From contig CAIMKZ010000074.1 of the NCBI GenBank assembly GCA_903842065.1, positions 62,001 to 126,000 on the forward strand: a stretch of 64,000 nucleotides of DNA, read 5' to 3'. This DNA is from an uncultured Acidobacteriaceae bacterium (GTDB taxonomy: Bacteria; Acidobacteriota; Terriglobia; Terriglobales; Acidobacteriaceae). The translations under genes were made by a program, and so were the position numbers. The notes beneath the pieces are model-generated. The model made no database searches and had not been told where the DNA came from. It saw nothing but the letters and a program-made list of their open reading frames with translations. Positions 50,319 to 59,894 of this stretch are shown here, piece after piece (position 1 is the stretch's first letter; each line of letters starts with the position of its first letter).

Positions 50319-51799
50319 CCACAGTACCCGACATCTACCGCATCCTCCCCGAGGTCATCCTCACGCTCACCGGCGTGCTCATGATGCTCACCGACGCCAC
50401 CATCCCCCCGCACTGGGCCCGCCGCAACCTTGGCTGGATCGGCGCCATCGGCACCACGCTCGCCCTCTGGTCGAGCCTCTGGCAGCTCTCCCTGCCTGAA
50501 GGCACAGCCTTCTTCGGCACCGTCGAGACCAGTGCCTTCACCGTCTTCTTCCACGTGCTCATCTGCGGTATCGTGCTGGTGACTCTGCTGCTCTCGCTCG
50601 ACACCCTGCCCGGCCGCAGCCACCATCAGGGCGAGTTCTACACCCTCATCGTCTTCGGCGCTGTAGGCATGTGCCTGCTCACCGGCGCAGTCGAGCTGCT
50701 GGTCGCCTTCATCGCCCTTGAGATCTCGTCGATCGCCACCTACGTCCTCGCCGGCTACCGCAAAGAGACCGGCAAAGGCCCCGAGTCCGCGCTCAAGTAC
50801 TTCCTGCTCGGCTCCTTTGCCACCGCCTTCCTTCTCTACGGCATCGCGCTCATCTTCGGCGCAACCGGCACCACGCATATCTACGAAATCGCCCGCCTGG
50901 CGCCGCTAGCCGTGAATCACACCCTCGTCATCGCGTCGCTGGCCCTGATGCTCGTCGGAATCCTCTTCAAGGTCTCTGCCGCTCCCTTCCACGTCTGGAC
51001 CCCCGACGTCTACGAAGGCTCCTCCTCGCCCGTCGCAGCGCTGCTCTCGACAGCCCCCAAGGCTGCCGCCTTCGCGCTGCTGTTGCGCGTCATCTACGAG
51101 GCCTACCCCAGCCTGCACTCCTTCTGGTCGCCGCTGCTCTGGATCGTCGCCGTCGTCTCCATGACCGTCGGCAACCTCGCGGCTCTGCGCCAGCGGAACG
51201 TCAAGCGCATGCTGGCCTACTCCTCCATCGCCCACGCCGGTTATCTGCTCGCGGCCTTCGCCGGAGCATCCTCCATGGGCATCGCCGCGGCCAGCTTCTA
51301 CACCGCCGCCTACGCCGCCATGAACGTCGGCATCTTCGCCATCGTCACTCTGGTCAGCGGATACGACGACCGCGCCATCCTGCTCGACGACTTCCGCGGA
51401 CTCATCCATCGCGCGCCGCTGCTCGGCTCCCTGCTCATCTTCTTCCTCATCTCGCTCACCGGCATCCCCTTCACCGGCGGGTTCGCGGGCAAGTTCTACA
51501 GCTTCTCTGCCGCCATGGGCGCTGGAGCCATCTGGCTCACCATCATCGGCCTGCTCAACTCCGGCATCGCCGCCGGCTACTATCTCCGCCTCGCTCTCGT
51601 CTCGGCCCAAAAGCCCGACGCAGATAGCGAGCAGCCCCGTCCGCAAATGGGTGTAGCCGTCTCGGCCGCCATCGCCCTCTGCTTCCTCGCAACATTAGTC
51701 CTCGGCATTCTGCCCAACGTCACTCTCCACGCCGCCCAGCAAGGCGCGCAGACGCTCCAGGCCCCGATTGCCGCGCCCCCCTCAAACGTCACTCCATAG
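50315..51799 (+). CDS. nuoN: NADH dehydrogenase I subunit N
   Basis: A 494-residue antiporter-like subunit, last of the operon. [50 protein letters not shown] and [39 protein letters not shown] are conserved. GTG at 50315 gives [24 protein letters not shown], with overlap GTGA to the nuoM stop. A palindrome of the dispersed family follows 14 bp after the stop. Confidence 0.95.
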   Translation: MTTVPDIYRILPEVILTLTGVLMMLTDATIPPHWARRNLGWIGAIGTTLALWSSLWQLSLPEGTAFFGTVETSAFTVFFHVLICGIVLVTLLLSLDTLPGRSHHQGEFYTLIVFGAVGMCLLTGAVELLVAFIALEISSIATYVLAGYRKETGKGPESALKYFLLGSFATAFLLYGIALIFGATGTTHIYEIARLAPLAVNHTLVIASLALMLVGILFKVSAAPFHVWTPDVYEGSSSPVAALLSTAPKAAAFALLLRVIYEAYPSLHSFWSPLLWIVAVVSMTVGNLAALRQRNVKRMLAYSSIAHAGYLLAAFAGASSMGIAAASFYTAAYAAMNVGIFAIVTLVSGYDDRAILLDDFRGLIHRAPLLGSLLIFFLISLTGIPFTGGFAGKFYSFSAAMGAGAIWLTIIGLLNSGIAAGYYLRLALVSAQKPDADSEQPRPQMGVAVSAAIALCFLATLVLGILPNVTLHAAQQGAQTLQAPIAAPPSNVTP

Positions 51800-51812
51800 A
51801 ACTGCCGGGTGC

Positions 51813-51838
51813 CCCAGGTCGCGCTTTTGAGACCTGGG
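51813..51838. repeat. Dispersed palindrome, copy 3 (nuoN-lpxD)
   Basis: CCCAGGTC (51813-51820) and GACCTGGG (51831-51838) around GCGCTTTTGA, inside the context GGGTGCC...GAACCCATGCACCC. It is the third of six copies. It lies where the nuo mRNA should end and could act as its terminator, though no T run follows. Confidence 0.7.
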
Positions 51839-51888
51839 AACCCATGCACCCAAGCCTCCCGCACACCCCCTTCCGGTAAAATCGTTCC

Positions 51889-52938
51889 ATGAAGCTAGGC
51901 GACCTTGCTACCCACCTGGGCGCGGAACTGCGCGGCGATCCCAACCTTGAGATCACCGGCGTAAACGGCATCGAAGAGGCCTCCTCCTCTGAAGTCACCT
52001 TCGTAGCCAACATCAAGTACAAGTCCCTGGCCCGCACCACCAAAGCCGCCGCGATCATCGTCGAGCCCGAGTTCGAAGAGCTCACCGTCGCCACGCTGCG
52101 AATCGCCAACCCCTACCACGCCTTCTCGCGCACCCTCGGCCTCTTCTACACCGGCCCAAGCTATCCGCCCGGAATTCACCCCACCGCCGTCATCGACGCC
52201 TCCGCCACCATCGCCGAAGGCGCGCACATCGGCCCCTTAGCCGTCATTGGCCCGCAGGTTGAGATCGGCCCCGGCGCAACCATCCTCGCCCACGCTGTCA
52301 TCTATGCCGGCGCAAAGATCGGCGCACGCTTCTTCGCCCACGCCCACTCGGTCGTCCGCGAGTTCTGTATCCTCGGCGACGATGTCACCCTCGAAAACGG
52401 CGTCATCATCGGCGCCGACGGCTTCGGCTTCTCCAAGAACGAGCGCGGCGAGTGGGTCAAGATCCCCCAGGCCTCCTACGTTCGCATCGGCAACCGCGTC
52501 GACGTGCAGGCCAACGCCACCATCGACCGCGCCTCCATCGGAGTCACTGAAGTTGGCGACGGCACCAAAGTCGACAATCTCGTCCAGATCGGCCACGGCT
52601 CCCGCGTCGGCCAGAACTCCCTTATCTGCGCCCAGACCGGCCTCGCCGGCTCTTCCATCGTCGGAAACAACGTCATCCTCGCCGGACAGGTCGGCGTCGC
52701 CGGACACCTCACCATCGGCGACGGCGTCATTCTCACCGCCAAGTCCGCCGTCTCCCACGACGTGCCTCCGGGCAAAATGATCTCCGGCATCCCGGGCTTC
52801 GATAACCGCACCTGGCTGCGCGCCTCGGCCGTCTTCCAGCGACTGCCTGATATCTCAAAGCGCCTCAACGCACTGGAATCGAAAGTGGAAAAGGCCCTCT
52901 CTCAGCCGGCAGATCAACCCAGCGATGAAAAGCCCTGA
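51889..52938 (+). CDS. lpxD: UDP-3-O-acylglucosamine N-acyltransferase
   Basis: A 349-residue enzyme of lipid A synthesis; it adds the second 3-hydroxyacyl chain. The N-terminal uridine-binding domain is MKLGDLATHLGAELRGDPNLEITGVNGIEEASSSEVTFVAN. Then comes a left-handed beta-helix of hexapeptide repeats (IGPLAVIGPQVEIGPGATILAHAVIYAGAKIG...). The catalytic His lies in NLVQIGHGSRVG. ATG at 51889. It indicates an LPS-type outer membrane. Other lipid A genes are not adjacent. Confidence 0.95.
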   Translation: MKLGDLATHLGAELRGDPNLEITGVNGIEEASSSEVTFVANIKYKSLARTTKAAAIIVEPEFEELTVATLRIANPYHAFSRTLGLFYTGPSYPPGIHPTAVIDASATIAEGAHIGPLAVIGPQVEIGPGATILAHAVIYAGAKIGARFFAHAHSVVREFCILGDDVTLENGVIIGADGFGFSKNERGEWVKIPQASYVRIGNRVDVQANATIDRASIGVTEVGDGTKVDNLVQIGHGSRVGQNSLICAQTGLAGSSIVGNNVILAGQVGVAGHLTIGDGVILTAKSAVSHDVPPGKMISGIPGFDNRTWLRASAVFQRLPDISKRLNALESKVEKALSQPADQPSDEKP

Positions 52939-53082
52939 AATGCACCACTGCCGCTTGTACATCTTCGACTCTTTGAAGCGTCTAATTTATGCAGGAGTGT
53001 AAATTCTATTCTGAACTGCTCTTATCTTGCTTCGTGTTCTGGCCGATAATCGAAGCGTAAGGGTCCGGAGAAAGGAGGGCGA

Positions 53083-54954
53083 TTGCAAGCCTCCACAATC
53101 ACGGCGCGCCAGTGGCGAATGCGTTACCGGGTCTATCTGCGGCCGCTTGGCTGCTTCCTCTCCGTCGGAGCCGCGACGCTGTTCTTCGGATCGCTTGGCA
53201 ACGGACTGATCATCTGGGTCGCCAACGGCATTCTCCTCGCCTACCTGCTTCTGGCGCCACGACGCTTCTGGCCGGCCTATATCATTGCTGCCGTTGTCGC
53301 GCATCTCATTGCATCCGCTCTGCTTCACGTCTCCTGGCAGGTGAATCTCCTCTACACGATGCTCGACACCATCGAGGCGCTCATCGCGGCCGCGCTTCTA
53401 AGGCGTCGTTCCACCGATCTTCCAAACTTCACCAGTCCCTTTTACCTCTTTCGCTTCACCGTCTGCGCCATTGTCGCTGCTCCAGCCATCTCCGCCGCGG
53501 TTGAGGGGCTCGCGGATCTTTTCATCTTCCACCAGGCCTTTCTGCCCTCATTCCAGCATCTCTTTCGCACCGACGCCCTCGGCATCTGCGTCACTACGCC
53601 TGCCTGCGTAGCCCTGTTTCGCACTCGTCTGCGCAAGTTGCTCAGCGATTACTCCAACTGGTTGCGACTGCTTCCCATCTGCGCCCTTTGCGTCGCGGTC
53701 TTTCTGCAGAATGAGCTGCCCGCTCCCATCCTGCTCTTTCCTGTCCTCCTGCTGGTGCTGCTGCGCATGGGCCTCGGCTGGGCCTCACTGCTCACTCTGT
53801 TCGTCACCACTGTAGGAGCTTGGTTCACCAGTCGCGATATCGGACCGTACGCCAATACCCCCGTCAGCAACGCCCTCGGCCCGGATATCCGCCTCCAACT
53901 ATTTGTCACTTCGCTGATGGTCACGATCTACAGCGTTTCGGTCGTCATTGAAAACCTGCGCAACACTGAAAAGCGGCTCCTCTATATCGCAAACCTTCAT
54001 ACCCTGGTGGCGGAGAACTCACGCGACGTGATCATTCTGGAAGATTCTCAGGGCAACCGCACTCTAGTCTCCTCTCCCGATCGATTCTGGAGCGGTTGGT
54101 CGCACGAGGACATTCAGGCCATGGGTAGCCTGGAGAGAATCCATCCGGACGATCGGCTGCGCGTGAGCTCGGCCATCAGCGACCTCCGCGCCGGAGCAGA
54201 CGGTACGTTGATCGAGTACCGTGTAGGAGGACGCGATGGGGCTTTCACCTGGGTTGAGGCCAACCTGCGCACCGTGCGCGACCCGATCTCGCGCAAGCCC
54301 ACCCGACTGCTCAGCAACATCCGCGACATATCCGAGCGCAAGTACGCAGAGCAGCAGCTAGAAGACGCCTTCCACGCCGTCGAGGCACTTGCGGTAACCG
54401 ACGCCCTCACCGGCCTCGCCAACCGCCGCCGATTCGACCAGTACTTATCCGATGAATGGCGCCGTGCCCTGCGCGAGCGGACTCCGCTCGCCATGGTCCT
54501 CATCGACGCCGACCTCTTCAAGGCTTACAACGACACCTACGGCCACCACCAGGGCGATGTCTGCCTACAGGCCATCGCCGGCGCACTCCGCAAAGCGATC
54601 CTGCGCTCCAGCGACCTCGGGTCTCGCATCGGCGGGGAGGAATTCGCCATCCTGCTGCCAAACACCTACGCAGAAGGTGCGCGTCAACTCGCCTACCGCG
54701 TCTGCGAGGAGGTCCGCAACTGCGCCATCGAGCACTCCGGCAGCCCGCATGGCATCGTGACCGTTTCCGCCGGCTATTCCGCCATGGTTCCCTTGCCCGG
54801 ACAGGCTGCTTCCCTGCTCTTCGACACCGCCGATCAGGCCATGTACGCCGCCAAGCACAGCGGCCGAAACTGCGTTCATCCGATCGATGTGCCTGACGCC
54901 ATAAACGAGGATGCCGACGCTGACACCGACGCCTTCCCGTCAATTAATATCTAA
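53083..54954 (+). CDS. MASE1-PAS-GGDEF diguanylate cyclase
   Basis: A 623-residue membrane-bound enzyme that makes c-di-GMP from GTP. The first ~300 residues have about eight helices in a MASE1-like sensor (IIWVANGILLAYLLLAPRRFWPAYIIAAVVAHL, the MASE1 Trp-x-x-x-G-I pattern). A PAS domain follows (~300-430), then GGDEF. The active site is GGEEF at 517-521. The inhibitory site RSSD is at 508-511, exactly five residues before, so feedback inhibition is expected. TTG start at 53083 with AAAGGAGG 4 nt before. It stands alone with a terminator. Confidence 0.92.
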   Translation: MQASTITARQWRMRYRVYLRPLGCFLSVGAATLFFGSLGNGLIIWVANGILLAYLLLAPRRFWPAYIIAAVVAHLIASALLHVSWQVNLLYTMLDTIEALIAAALLRRRSTDLPNFTSPFYLFRFTVCAIVAAPAISAAVEGLADLFIFHQAFLPSFQHLFRTDALGICVTTPACVALFRTRLRKLLSDYSNWLRLLPICALCVAVFLQNELPAPILLFPVLLLVLLRMGLGWASLLTLFVTTVGAWFTSRDIGPYANTPVSNALGPDIRLQLFVTSLMVTIYSVSVVIENLRNTEKRLLYIANLHTLVAENSRDVIILEDSQGNRTLVSSPDRFWSGWSHEDIQAMGSLERIHPDDRLRVSSAISDLRAGADGTLIEYRVGGRDGAFTWVEANLRTVRDPISRKPTRLLSNIRDISERKYAEQQLEDAFHAVEALAVTDALTGLANRRRFDQYLSDEWRRALRERTPLAMVLIDADLFKAYNDTYGHHQGDVCLQAIAGALRKAILRSSDLGSRIGGEEFAILLPNTYAEGARQLAYRVCEEVRNCAIEHSGSPHGIVTVSAGYSAMVPLPGQAASLLFDTADQAMYAAKHSGRNCVHPIDVPDAINEDADADTDAFPSINI

Positions 54955-54964
54955 AACGCAAAAA

Positions 54965-54989
54965 GGGCGGGACGCATCGCGCCCCGCCC
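54965..54989. terminator. Bidirectional terminator, cyclase gene / secreted-protein gene
   Basis: GGGCGGG (54965-54971) pairs with CCCGCCC (54983-54989). Both flanking genes converge here. The minus strand continues with TTTTTGCGTTTTAG, a good T run, so it mainly ends the minus-strand gene. Confidence 0.8.
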
Positions 54990-55012
54990 TGACTGTTCTC
55001 GGCTGTTTGTAC

Positions 55013-55978
55013 TTACTTAACCACTCCCTGAAACAGAGGCGACTGAAGCAGACTAGAAAACTCCTGGTCGCTCGCTGCGAAGTGTATGTTCAGCTGACCC
55101 GACTGAGACGCGATGCTGGTATCGTTCAGCGCCGCCTTCTCCGCATCCGTGCTGCTCATCTTGCGTACCAGTACCGCCGCGCTCAGCAGTGAAGACACCG
55201 TCGCCGCCGCAAACGCGTCGCCGGTAGAGATGGTCAGATCGAAGCGCACCCCGTGCGTAAAGTCCATCGAGTACCACGAGTTCTGAAGACGCTTCTTCAC
55301 CGAATCCATGTCAGCCACCGACCCGGCCTGGCCCAGCACCTGCTTCATCATCGTCTGCGTGCCCTGATCGTCCAGAATGCTCCACAGCGCGTTTGAGTCC
55401 ACGCTCTGCATCGCACTCATCATCGTCCCGTTGTTCAGCATGCTCTGCGTCAGCCCGTCGCGCGTGTCCAGAGCCTTCTTCACCGTTGCTTCGTCGCCAA
55501 ACACCATCGTCGAGGTATCCACAAAGCACAGCACCATGCCCGCCTTGGTCATCGGGTAGATGCTGTTGTTGCGCACCACCGTGGCCTTCAGCTTCTGCAC
55601 ACGGAAAGCGGCCAGAATGTCGCGCACCGGAAACTGCCCCTGCGCAATGCCCAGCGTGTCGAGTCCTTCGCCAGATGCCGAGGTCCGAACCAGCGCAAAG
55701 GCCAGCTGATCCACGTACTGATCCATGCTGCCCATACCCTTCAGCGCCGTCTTCTTCAGGGCCTCGTCAAACTGCTTCAGCTCCGCCGGCATCACCCGGT
55801 TGCGAAGCGCCATCGCCGATGTCGAGTTCTGCATGGCCCGATAGTCGATTGCCACCAGTTGCTGCACGTCGCGGGGAATCGCACCGCGCGCGTTCGAGTC
55901 AAGCTGCGCCGCATGAGCCACACCCGCACCGGCCACTACAGCCAGTAACATCCACCACTTCACAATTCCCTTAAACAA
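55013..55978 (-). CDS. Secreted protein of unknown function
   Basis: A protein of about 321 residues with a signal peptide (GIVKWWMLLAVVAGAGVAHAAQ). I do not recognise a named domain. The body contains repeated alpha/beta segments: LVAIDYRAMQNSTSAMALRNRVMPAEL, then DQLAFALVRTSASGEGLDTLGIAQGQFPVRDI, then STMVFGDEATVKKALDTRDGLTQSM. These resemble proteins often annotated as hypothetical in acidobacteria. TTG at 55978 is chosen because GGAGGT stands 5 nt before it; the open frame reaches 56014. Monocistronic. Confidence 0.6.
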   Translation of the reverse strand: MFKGIVKWWMLLAVVAGAGVAHAAQLDSNARGAIPRDVQQLVAIDYRAMQNSTSAMALRNRVMPAELKQFDEALKKTALKGMGSMDQYVDQLAFALVRTSASGEGLDTLGIAQGQFPVRDILAAFRVQKLKATVVRNNSIYPMTKAGMVLCFVDTSTMVFGDEATVKKALDTRDGLTQSMLNNGTMMSAMQSVDSNALWSILDDQGTQTMMKQVLGQAGSVADMDSVKKRLQNSWYSMDFTHGVRFDLTISTGDAFAAATVSSLLSAAVLVRKMSSTDAEKAALNDTSIASQSGQLNIHFAASDQEFSSLLQSPLFQGVVK

Positions 55979-56053
55979 TTCAACCTCCACGGTATTACGG
56001 GCTTCGACGTTCAAAGCCGCCGGATTCTTCCGGCACGAGCAGAACTCTTCTCT

Positions 56054-56974
56054 TCAGGATACGCCGGGCCAGGCCAGCGGGTGGTCCAGCCGTCTCTCGA
56101 AGATCTTGCTCTCCTCGTCGAACCCACTTAATAGACGCATCCAATCGCTATCCCGCTCACACGCAGCCTCGGGAATCAGTCCAACGATCTCGCCGCCGGT
56201 AATCTCCGTCTTATGATGCGCGGCAAGTTGCGCCAACTTGCGGTGAACCATCGAGACCGGCGTCGCCTCATAGTCCCCTATATGCAGCGCCAGTTGCGCG
56301 CGCCCGTGCGTCAGCATAGCGATAGCCTTCACGCCCTTCAAGCCGCTTGCCGCTGGCCTCACCTCACGAGCAATCGCCCGCGCCAGCGCCACGTCTCCTG
56401 AGTCAAAGTACACATTGTAGGAAACTAGAAACCGACGCGCGCCCACCGCGCACGCTCCGGCGCTTGGATGCAGATCCGGCCCGCCCAGGTCTGGCCGCCG
56501 CGACGGGTCCTTCCGCACAGCGTCCCGCAGCCCTTCAAACTGCCCCTGCCGCAACTCTTCCAGATTTGCCCGGTCGGGCCGCGCCGCCGCCGCCTCATAG
56601 AAGAAAACAGGCACTCCGAACCGACGCCAGATCTCCAGCCCCGCCTGCCGCGCCAGAAGCGCGCACTGCTCCAGACGAATCCCGCTCACCGGCGCAAACG
56701 GAACCACGTCCGCAACACCGATGCGCGGATGCGATCCCTGCTGGCGGTTCATGTCGATCAGTTCGACGGCCTTGCCCACGCCTCGAACCGCCGACTCAAG
56801 CACCGCCGCCGGCGCTCCGGCTATCGTCACATACGAGCGGTTCTGGTCCGCGTCCCGGCTCCAGTCCAGCAGATGAACGCCCTCCACGCGCATCGCGGCC
56901 AATATCGCCTCAACGCGGCGGGCATCCTTGCCCTCTGAAAAGTTGGGAACACACTCGACTAACGGCCCTGTCAT
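56054..56974 (-). CDS. ftcD: Glutamate formimidoyltransferase
   Basis: A 306-residue enzyme that moves the formimino group from N-formimino-glutamate to tetrahydrofolate in histidine breakdown. MTGPLVECVPNFSEGKDARRVEAI is the family N-terminus. RSYVTIAGAPAAVLESAVRGVGKAVELIDMNRQQGSHPRIGVADVVPFAPVSG contains the folate/substrate site with the catalytic His in GSHPRIG. It lacks the cyclodeaminase domain of mammalian FTCD. The 68 in-frame codons before ATG 56974 are not part of the family. No hut genes are beside it, so the pathway context is missing here. Confidence 0.9.
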   Translation of the reverse strand: MTGPLVECVPNFSEGKDARRVEAILAAMRVEGVHLLDWSRDADQNRSYVTIAGAPAAVLESAVRGVGKAVELIDMNRQQGSHPRIGVADVVPFAPVSGIRLEQCALLARQAGLEIWRRFGVPVFFYEAAAARPDRANLEELRQGQFEGLRDAVRKDPSRRPDLGGPDLHPSAGACAVGARRFLVSYNVYFDSGDVALARAIAREVRPAASGLKGVKAIAMLTHGRAQLALHIGDYEATPVSMVHRKLAQLAAHHKTEITGGEIVGLIPEAACERDSDWMRLLSGFDEESKIFERRLDHPLAWPGVS

Positions 56975-57006
56975 TCCAGCTCGCTTCCGGCCGCTGCCGG
57001 TTCCTC

Positions 57007-57729
57007 TTACTTCCAGAAGTTGTAATCGATCTGGAACTGCAAAAGCGCGTTTACACCCGGGTTGCGATCGCCCAGTGAAGCTGAAGAGATGTGCAGCGCA
57101 TTCAGTTCCACGCCGATCGACCGCTTCTCCTTCACAAAGTAGTGGAACCCAATTCCGCCCTGGGGCGAAAAGTTCCATACGCTCGTCCCGCCGTTGATCC
57201 CCAGCGCCGGATTGCTGTTAAAGTTCGGCGGAAACTTGTGCGTCGTATAGATAAGTCCGCCCGCTCCCTGAAACCAGGGCTGAAAGCGGCTCGATTTGCT
57301 CAAAAAGTTCCAGCGCAGAATCACCGGCGTAATGCTCACACCGCGAAACGTGCCGCCGCCCGTTGGCAGTGTGCAGCTCACCGGAAGCCCGCCGCTGATG
57401 CATGTGTACTGCTGCGTATGCGGGGCCGGGGTGTAGGCCTGCCACAGTGGCATGACGTTCGCACCGTACTCGAACTGCCCGCTGGCCACGCCCAGCTTGA
57501 TCACAGGAGTCAGTATCTTGCCCGCCTGCACGCCCGCATTCACAAACTTGTAGCTCGACCGGTCGCCGATCCCGAAACCGTAGCTCACAAAAGGACCATA
57601 CTCAAAGCTCCGGTTATTGCGGACCTGCGCCACGGGATTGACAGACTTCGCACTCTGAGCCACGCCTGCCACACTGGAAAGAACTACGATCGAAAACGAA
57701 ATCGCTATCAAACTCTTGATGTTCCGCAA
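57007..57729 (-). CDS. PagL-like outer-membrane barrel (acyloxyacyl hydrolase family)
   Basis: A 240-residue protein with a signal peptide (SLIAISFSIVVLSSVAGVAQS) and alternating beta strands of a small barrel, ending in the aromatic residue pattern IDYNFWK. The segment LHISSASLGDRNPGVNALLQF resembles the PagL (lipid A 3-O-deacylase) motif H-x-S...NPG. In PagL the triad Glu is about 14 residues after the His; here Asn is there. Activity is therefore doubtful, although the fold is likely. Normal ATG at 57729. Confidence 0.65.
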   Translation of the reverse strand: MRNIKSLIAISFSIVVLSSVAGVAQSAKSVNPVAQVRNNRSFEYGPFVSYGFGIGDRSSYKFVNAGVQAGKILTPVIKLGVASGQFEYGANVMPLWQAYTPAPHTQQYTCISGGLPVSCTLPTGGGTFRGVSITPVILRWNFLSKSSRFQPWFQGAGGLIYTTHKFPPNFNSNPALGINGGTSVWNFSPQGGIGFHYFVKEKRSIGVELNALHISSASLGDRNPGVNALLQFQIDYNFWK

Positions 57730-57772
57730 TGTACTTCTCCTTCAGGATCGCGCTCAGTCTCTGACCACTGAC

Positions 57773-57799
57773 AACTGTTCCCTTAGTCCCTCAGTCCCT
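57773..57799. repeat. Heptamer array between yebC and the PagL-like gene
   Basis: AACTGTTCCCTTAGTCCCT (57773-57791) is identical, in reverse complement, to part of the flhA-flhB spacer arm (27633-27651). TAGTCCCTCAGTCCCT (57784-57799) is identical to part of the flgF-flgG spacer (19823-19838). Only one arm is evident at this site; the yebC terminator follows at once. Confidence 0.75.
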
Positions 57800-57801
57800 G
57801 A

Positions 57802-57838
57802 CAAGAAGGACCGCCCAAACCGGGCGGCCCTTCTTGTA
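57802..57838 (-). terminator. Terminator of yebC
   Basis: ACAAGAAGG-x-CCGCCC pairs with GGGCGG-xx-CTTCTTGT (57802-57838), a long stem with a short AAACC loop, 18 bases beyond the yebC stop on the minus strand. Confidence 0.8.
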
Positions 57839-57855
57839 GGAAGTATCGCCCGGCA

Positions 57856-58602
57856 TTAACCCGCAGCTTGTTCCATCTGGTCGGCGTCCATATCGAAGTT
57901 CGAGTAAAGGTTCTGCACGTCGTCAAGATCCTCCAGCACGTCGAGCAAACGAATCATCTGGTTGGCCGCCGCCCCTTCTAGCTTCGTATACGTCGAGGGC
58001 AGCATCGTCACCTCGGCTGAAGTCGTCGCAATCCCCGCCGTCTTCACCGCGTCCCGCACCGCCTCAAACGAGGCCGGATCGGTCGTAATCTGCCAGCTGT
58101 CGTCTTCGTCGTTCAGGTCCTCGCCGCCATGTTCGAGCACGATATCCATCAACTGCTCTTCGTTGGCCGCGTCCTTATCGATCGCGATCACGCCCTTCTT
58201 TGAGAACATGAACCGAACCGAGCCTGTCTCGCCCAGGTTGCCGTTGTGCTTGCTGAATGCGTGCCGGATCTCGCTCACCGCTCGGTTGCGGTTGTCCGTC
58301 AGAACATCGACGATGATCGCCGCGCCGCCCGGTCCGTAGCCTTCAAACGAGATCTCTTCATAGCTGACGCCTTCCAACTCACCGGTGCCGCGTTGAATCG
58401 CACGCTTGATGTTGTCCTGCGGCATATTTTCGGCCTTGGCTGCGGCGACGGCCGTACGAAGCCGGGCATTGGTGTCAGGATTGCCCCCGCCCTTTGCGGC
58501 GACTGCAATTTCCTTCAACAGACGGGTGAAGATCTTGCCGCGCTTGGCATCCAGCGCGCCCTTCTTGTGCTTAATTGTGGCCCATTTGGAATGGCCGGAC
58601 AT
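57856..58602 (-). CDS. yebC: YebC/PmpR (TACO1) family protein
   Basis: A 248-residue protein, standard length. [32 protein letters not shown] is the almost invariant start, followed by [17 protein letters not shown] and [47 protein letters not shown]. The family was described as transcriptional regulators; recent work links members to translation of polyproline and similar stretches. In many genomes it precedes ruvC, but here no ruv gene adjoins. Confidence 0.96.
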   Translation of the reverse strand: MSGHSKWATIKHKKGALDAKRGKIFTRLLKEIAVAAKGGGNPDTNARLRTAVAAAKAENMPQDNIKRAIQRGTGELEGVSYEEISFEGYGPGGAAIIVDVLTDNRNRAVSEIRHAFSKHNGNLGETGSVRFMFSKKGVIAIDKDAANEEQLMDIVLEHGGEDLNDEDDSWQITTDPASFEAVRDAVKTAGIATTSAEVTMLPSTYTKLEGAAANQMIRLLDVLEDLDDVQNLYSNFDMDADQMEQAAG

Positions 58603-58972
58603 AAAGACCTCTGGAAGTGAAAGATAACGGCGCTCGGCCGGCCCGCTTCAAGGCTCAGATTCCATCCGATGCCGGTGAGTCCGGCAGCCTCCCGCTCACC
58701 GGGAAGCCCCCTGCAAGTAATGGCAGGGGCAGGAGTTGAAGCAGGAGCGGCAAACAGACGCACCCGACAAGTGAGTATACCATCCGCGCCCTCAACCGGA
58801 AACGCTGCGAGCAACCGCCAAATTGGGTGTCCCCAGCCCTAAACCTCGCAAATTTGACTCCTTTACAAGCGCGAAGCCGGGGTAGATAATCTGCTCACCC
58901 CTGGGAGGGTCTTTCCCCGAACTTCCCCCCTTCCGGCTCTCCACAGGGCAAATCCAGGAGGTTTCTCGAAAG
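58603..58972. promoter_or_regulatory. Divergent promoter region, yebC / secreted protein
   Basis: 370 bp between two divergent genes. A bulged hairpin, GCCCCCTGC (58706-58714) with GCAGGGGC (58723-58730), lies in the yebC leader side. Near 58955 the sequence AGGAGG serves the plus-strand gene. No ORF is supported. Confidence 0.45.
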
Positions 58973-59842
58973 ATGAAAATGACGATTCCGGTCCTGCTGG
59001 GGCTTTCCCTCGCGGCAGGCTTAACCCCTTACGTCCAGGCGCAGCCCTCCCCGGCTCCGCCCAAAGTCCTTCACATCGAACGCGAGTTCATCAAACCCGG
59101 CAAAGCCGGCGCTATCCACGACCGCTCTGAGAGCGCATTTGTGCAAGCCATGGCCCGTGCCAAGTGGCCCACTCACTACATCGCCCTCAACTCCATGTCC
59201 GGAAAGAGCCGTGCGCTCTACCTGGTCGCCTACGACTCCTTTGCCGACTGGCAGAAAGACATCGACGCCACCAGCAAGAACGCCGCCCTCTCCGCCGAAC
59301 TCGATCGCAGCTCCGTGAACGACGGCGAACTGATCTCCGGCTACGACGAGGGCGTCCTCTACTACCAGGACGAGCAGAGCTTCCATCCCGTCGCCGATCT
59401 CACTCATACGCGATTCATCGAGATCACCTCGTTCCGCCTCCGCCCCGGACATCACAAAGAATGGAACGACGCCGTCAAGCTCGTCATCGACGCCCACAAG
59501 AAAGCCAACGACAGCGCCAACTGGGATATGTATGAACTCGAGTACGGCGGCGCGGATGAGTACCTCCTCCTCAGCGCCGATAACGGACTCGCCGACATCG
59601 ACAACGGATTCGCCGAAGGCAAAAAGTTCAACGAAGCCCTCGGCGAAGATGGCATGAAGAAGCTCGAGCAGCTCGCCGCCGCAGCCATCGAGAGCTCCGA
59701 CTCCGAACTCTTCGCCATCAACCCGAAGCAGAGCTATCCGCCCGACGCATGGGTCAAGGCCAACCCCACCTTCTGGAAGCCCGCCCCCGCCGCCAAACCC
59801 GCAGCGGACGCAGCCAAGCCTGCTCCCGCAGACAAAAAGTAG
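58973..59842 (+). CDS. Secreted protein, two dimeric alpha/beta-barrel-like repeats
   Basis: A 289-residue protein with a signal peptide (IPVLLGLSLAAGLTPYVQA). Two segments, VLHIEREFIKPGKAGAIHDRSESAFVQAM and RFIEITSFRLRPGHHKEWNDAVKLVIDAHKKA, each look like the start of an antibiotic-monooxygenase/NIPSNAP-type ferredoxin-like domain. No catalytic residues can be named. The tail is Ala/Pro/Lys-rich (KPAPAAKPAADAAKPAPADKK). ATG at 58973, with AGGAGG 9-10 nt before it. I know similar proteins only as hypothetical in acidobacteria. Confidence 0.65.
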   Translation: MKMTIPVLLGLSLAAGLTPYVQAQPSPAPPKVLHIEREFIKPGKAGAIHDRSESAFVQAMARAKWPTHYIALNSMSGKSRALYLVAYDSFADWQKDIDATSKNAALSAELDRSSVNDGELISGYDEGVLYYQDEQSFHPVADLTHTRFIEITSFRLRPGHHKEWNDAVKLVIDAHKKANDSANWDMYELEYGGADEYLLLSADNGLADIDNGFAEGKKFNEALGEDGMKKLEQLAAAAIESSDSELFAINPKQSYPPDAWVKANPTFWKPAPAAKPAADAAKPAPADKK

Positions 59843-59894
59843 CCCTCACCCATCAAGGACTGCGCCCCTCTCAACTCACCACAACAACGGGTAC

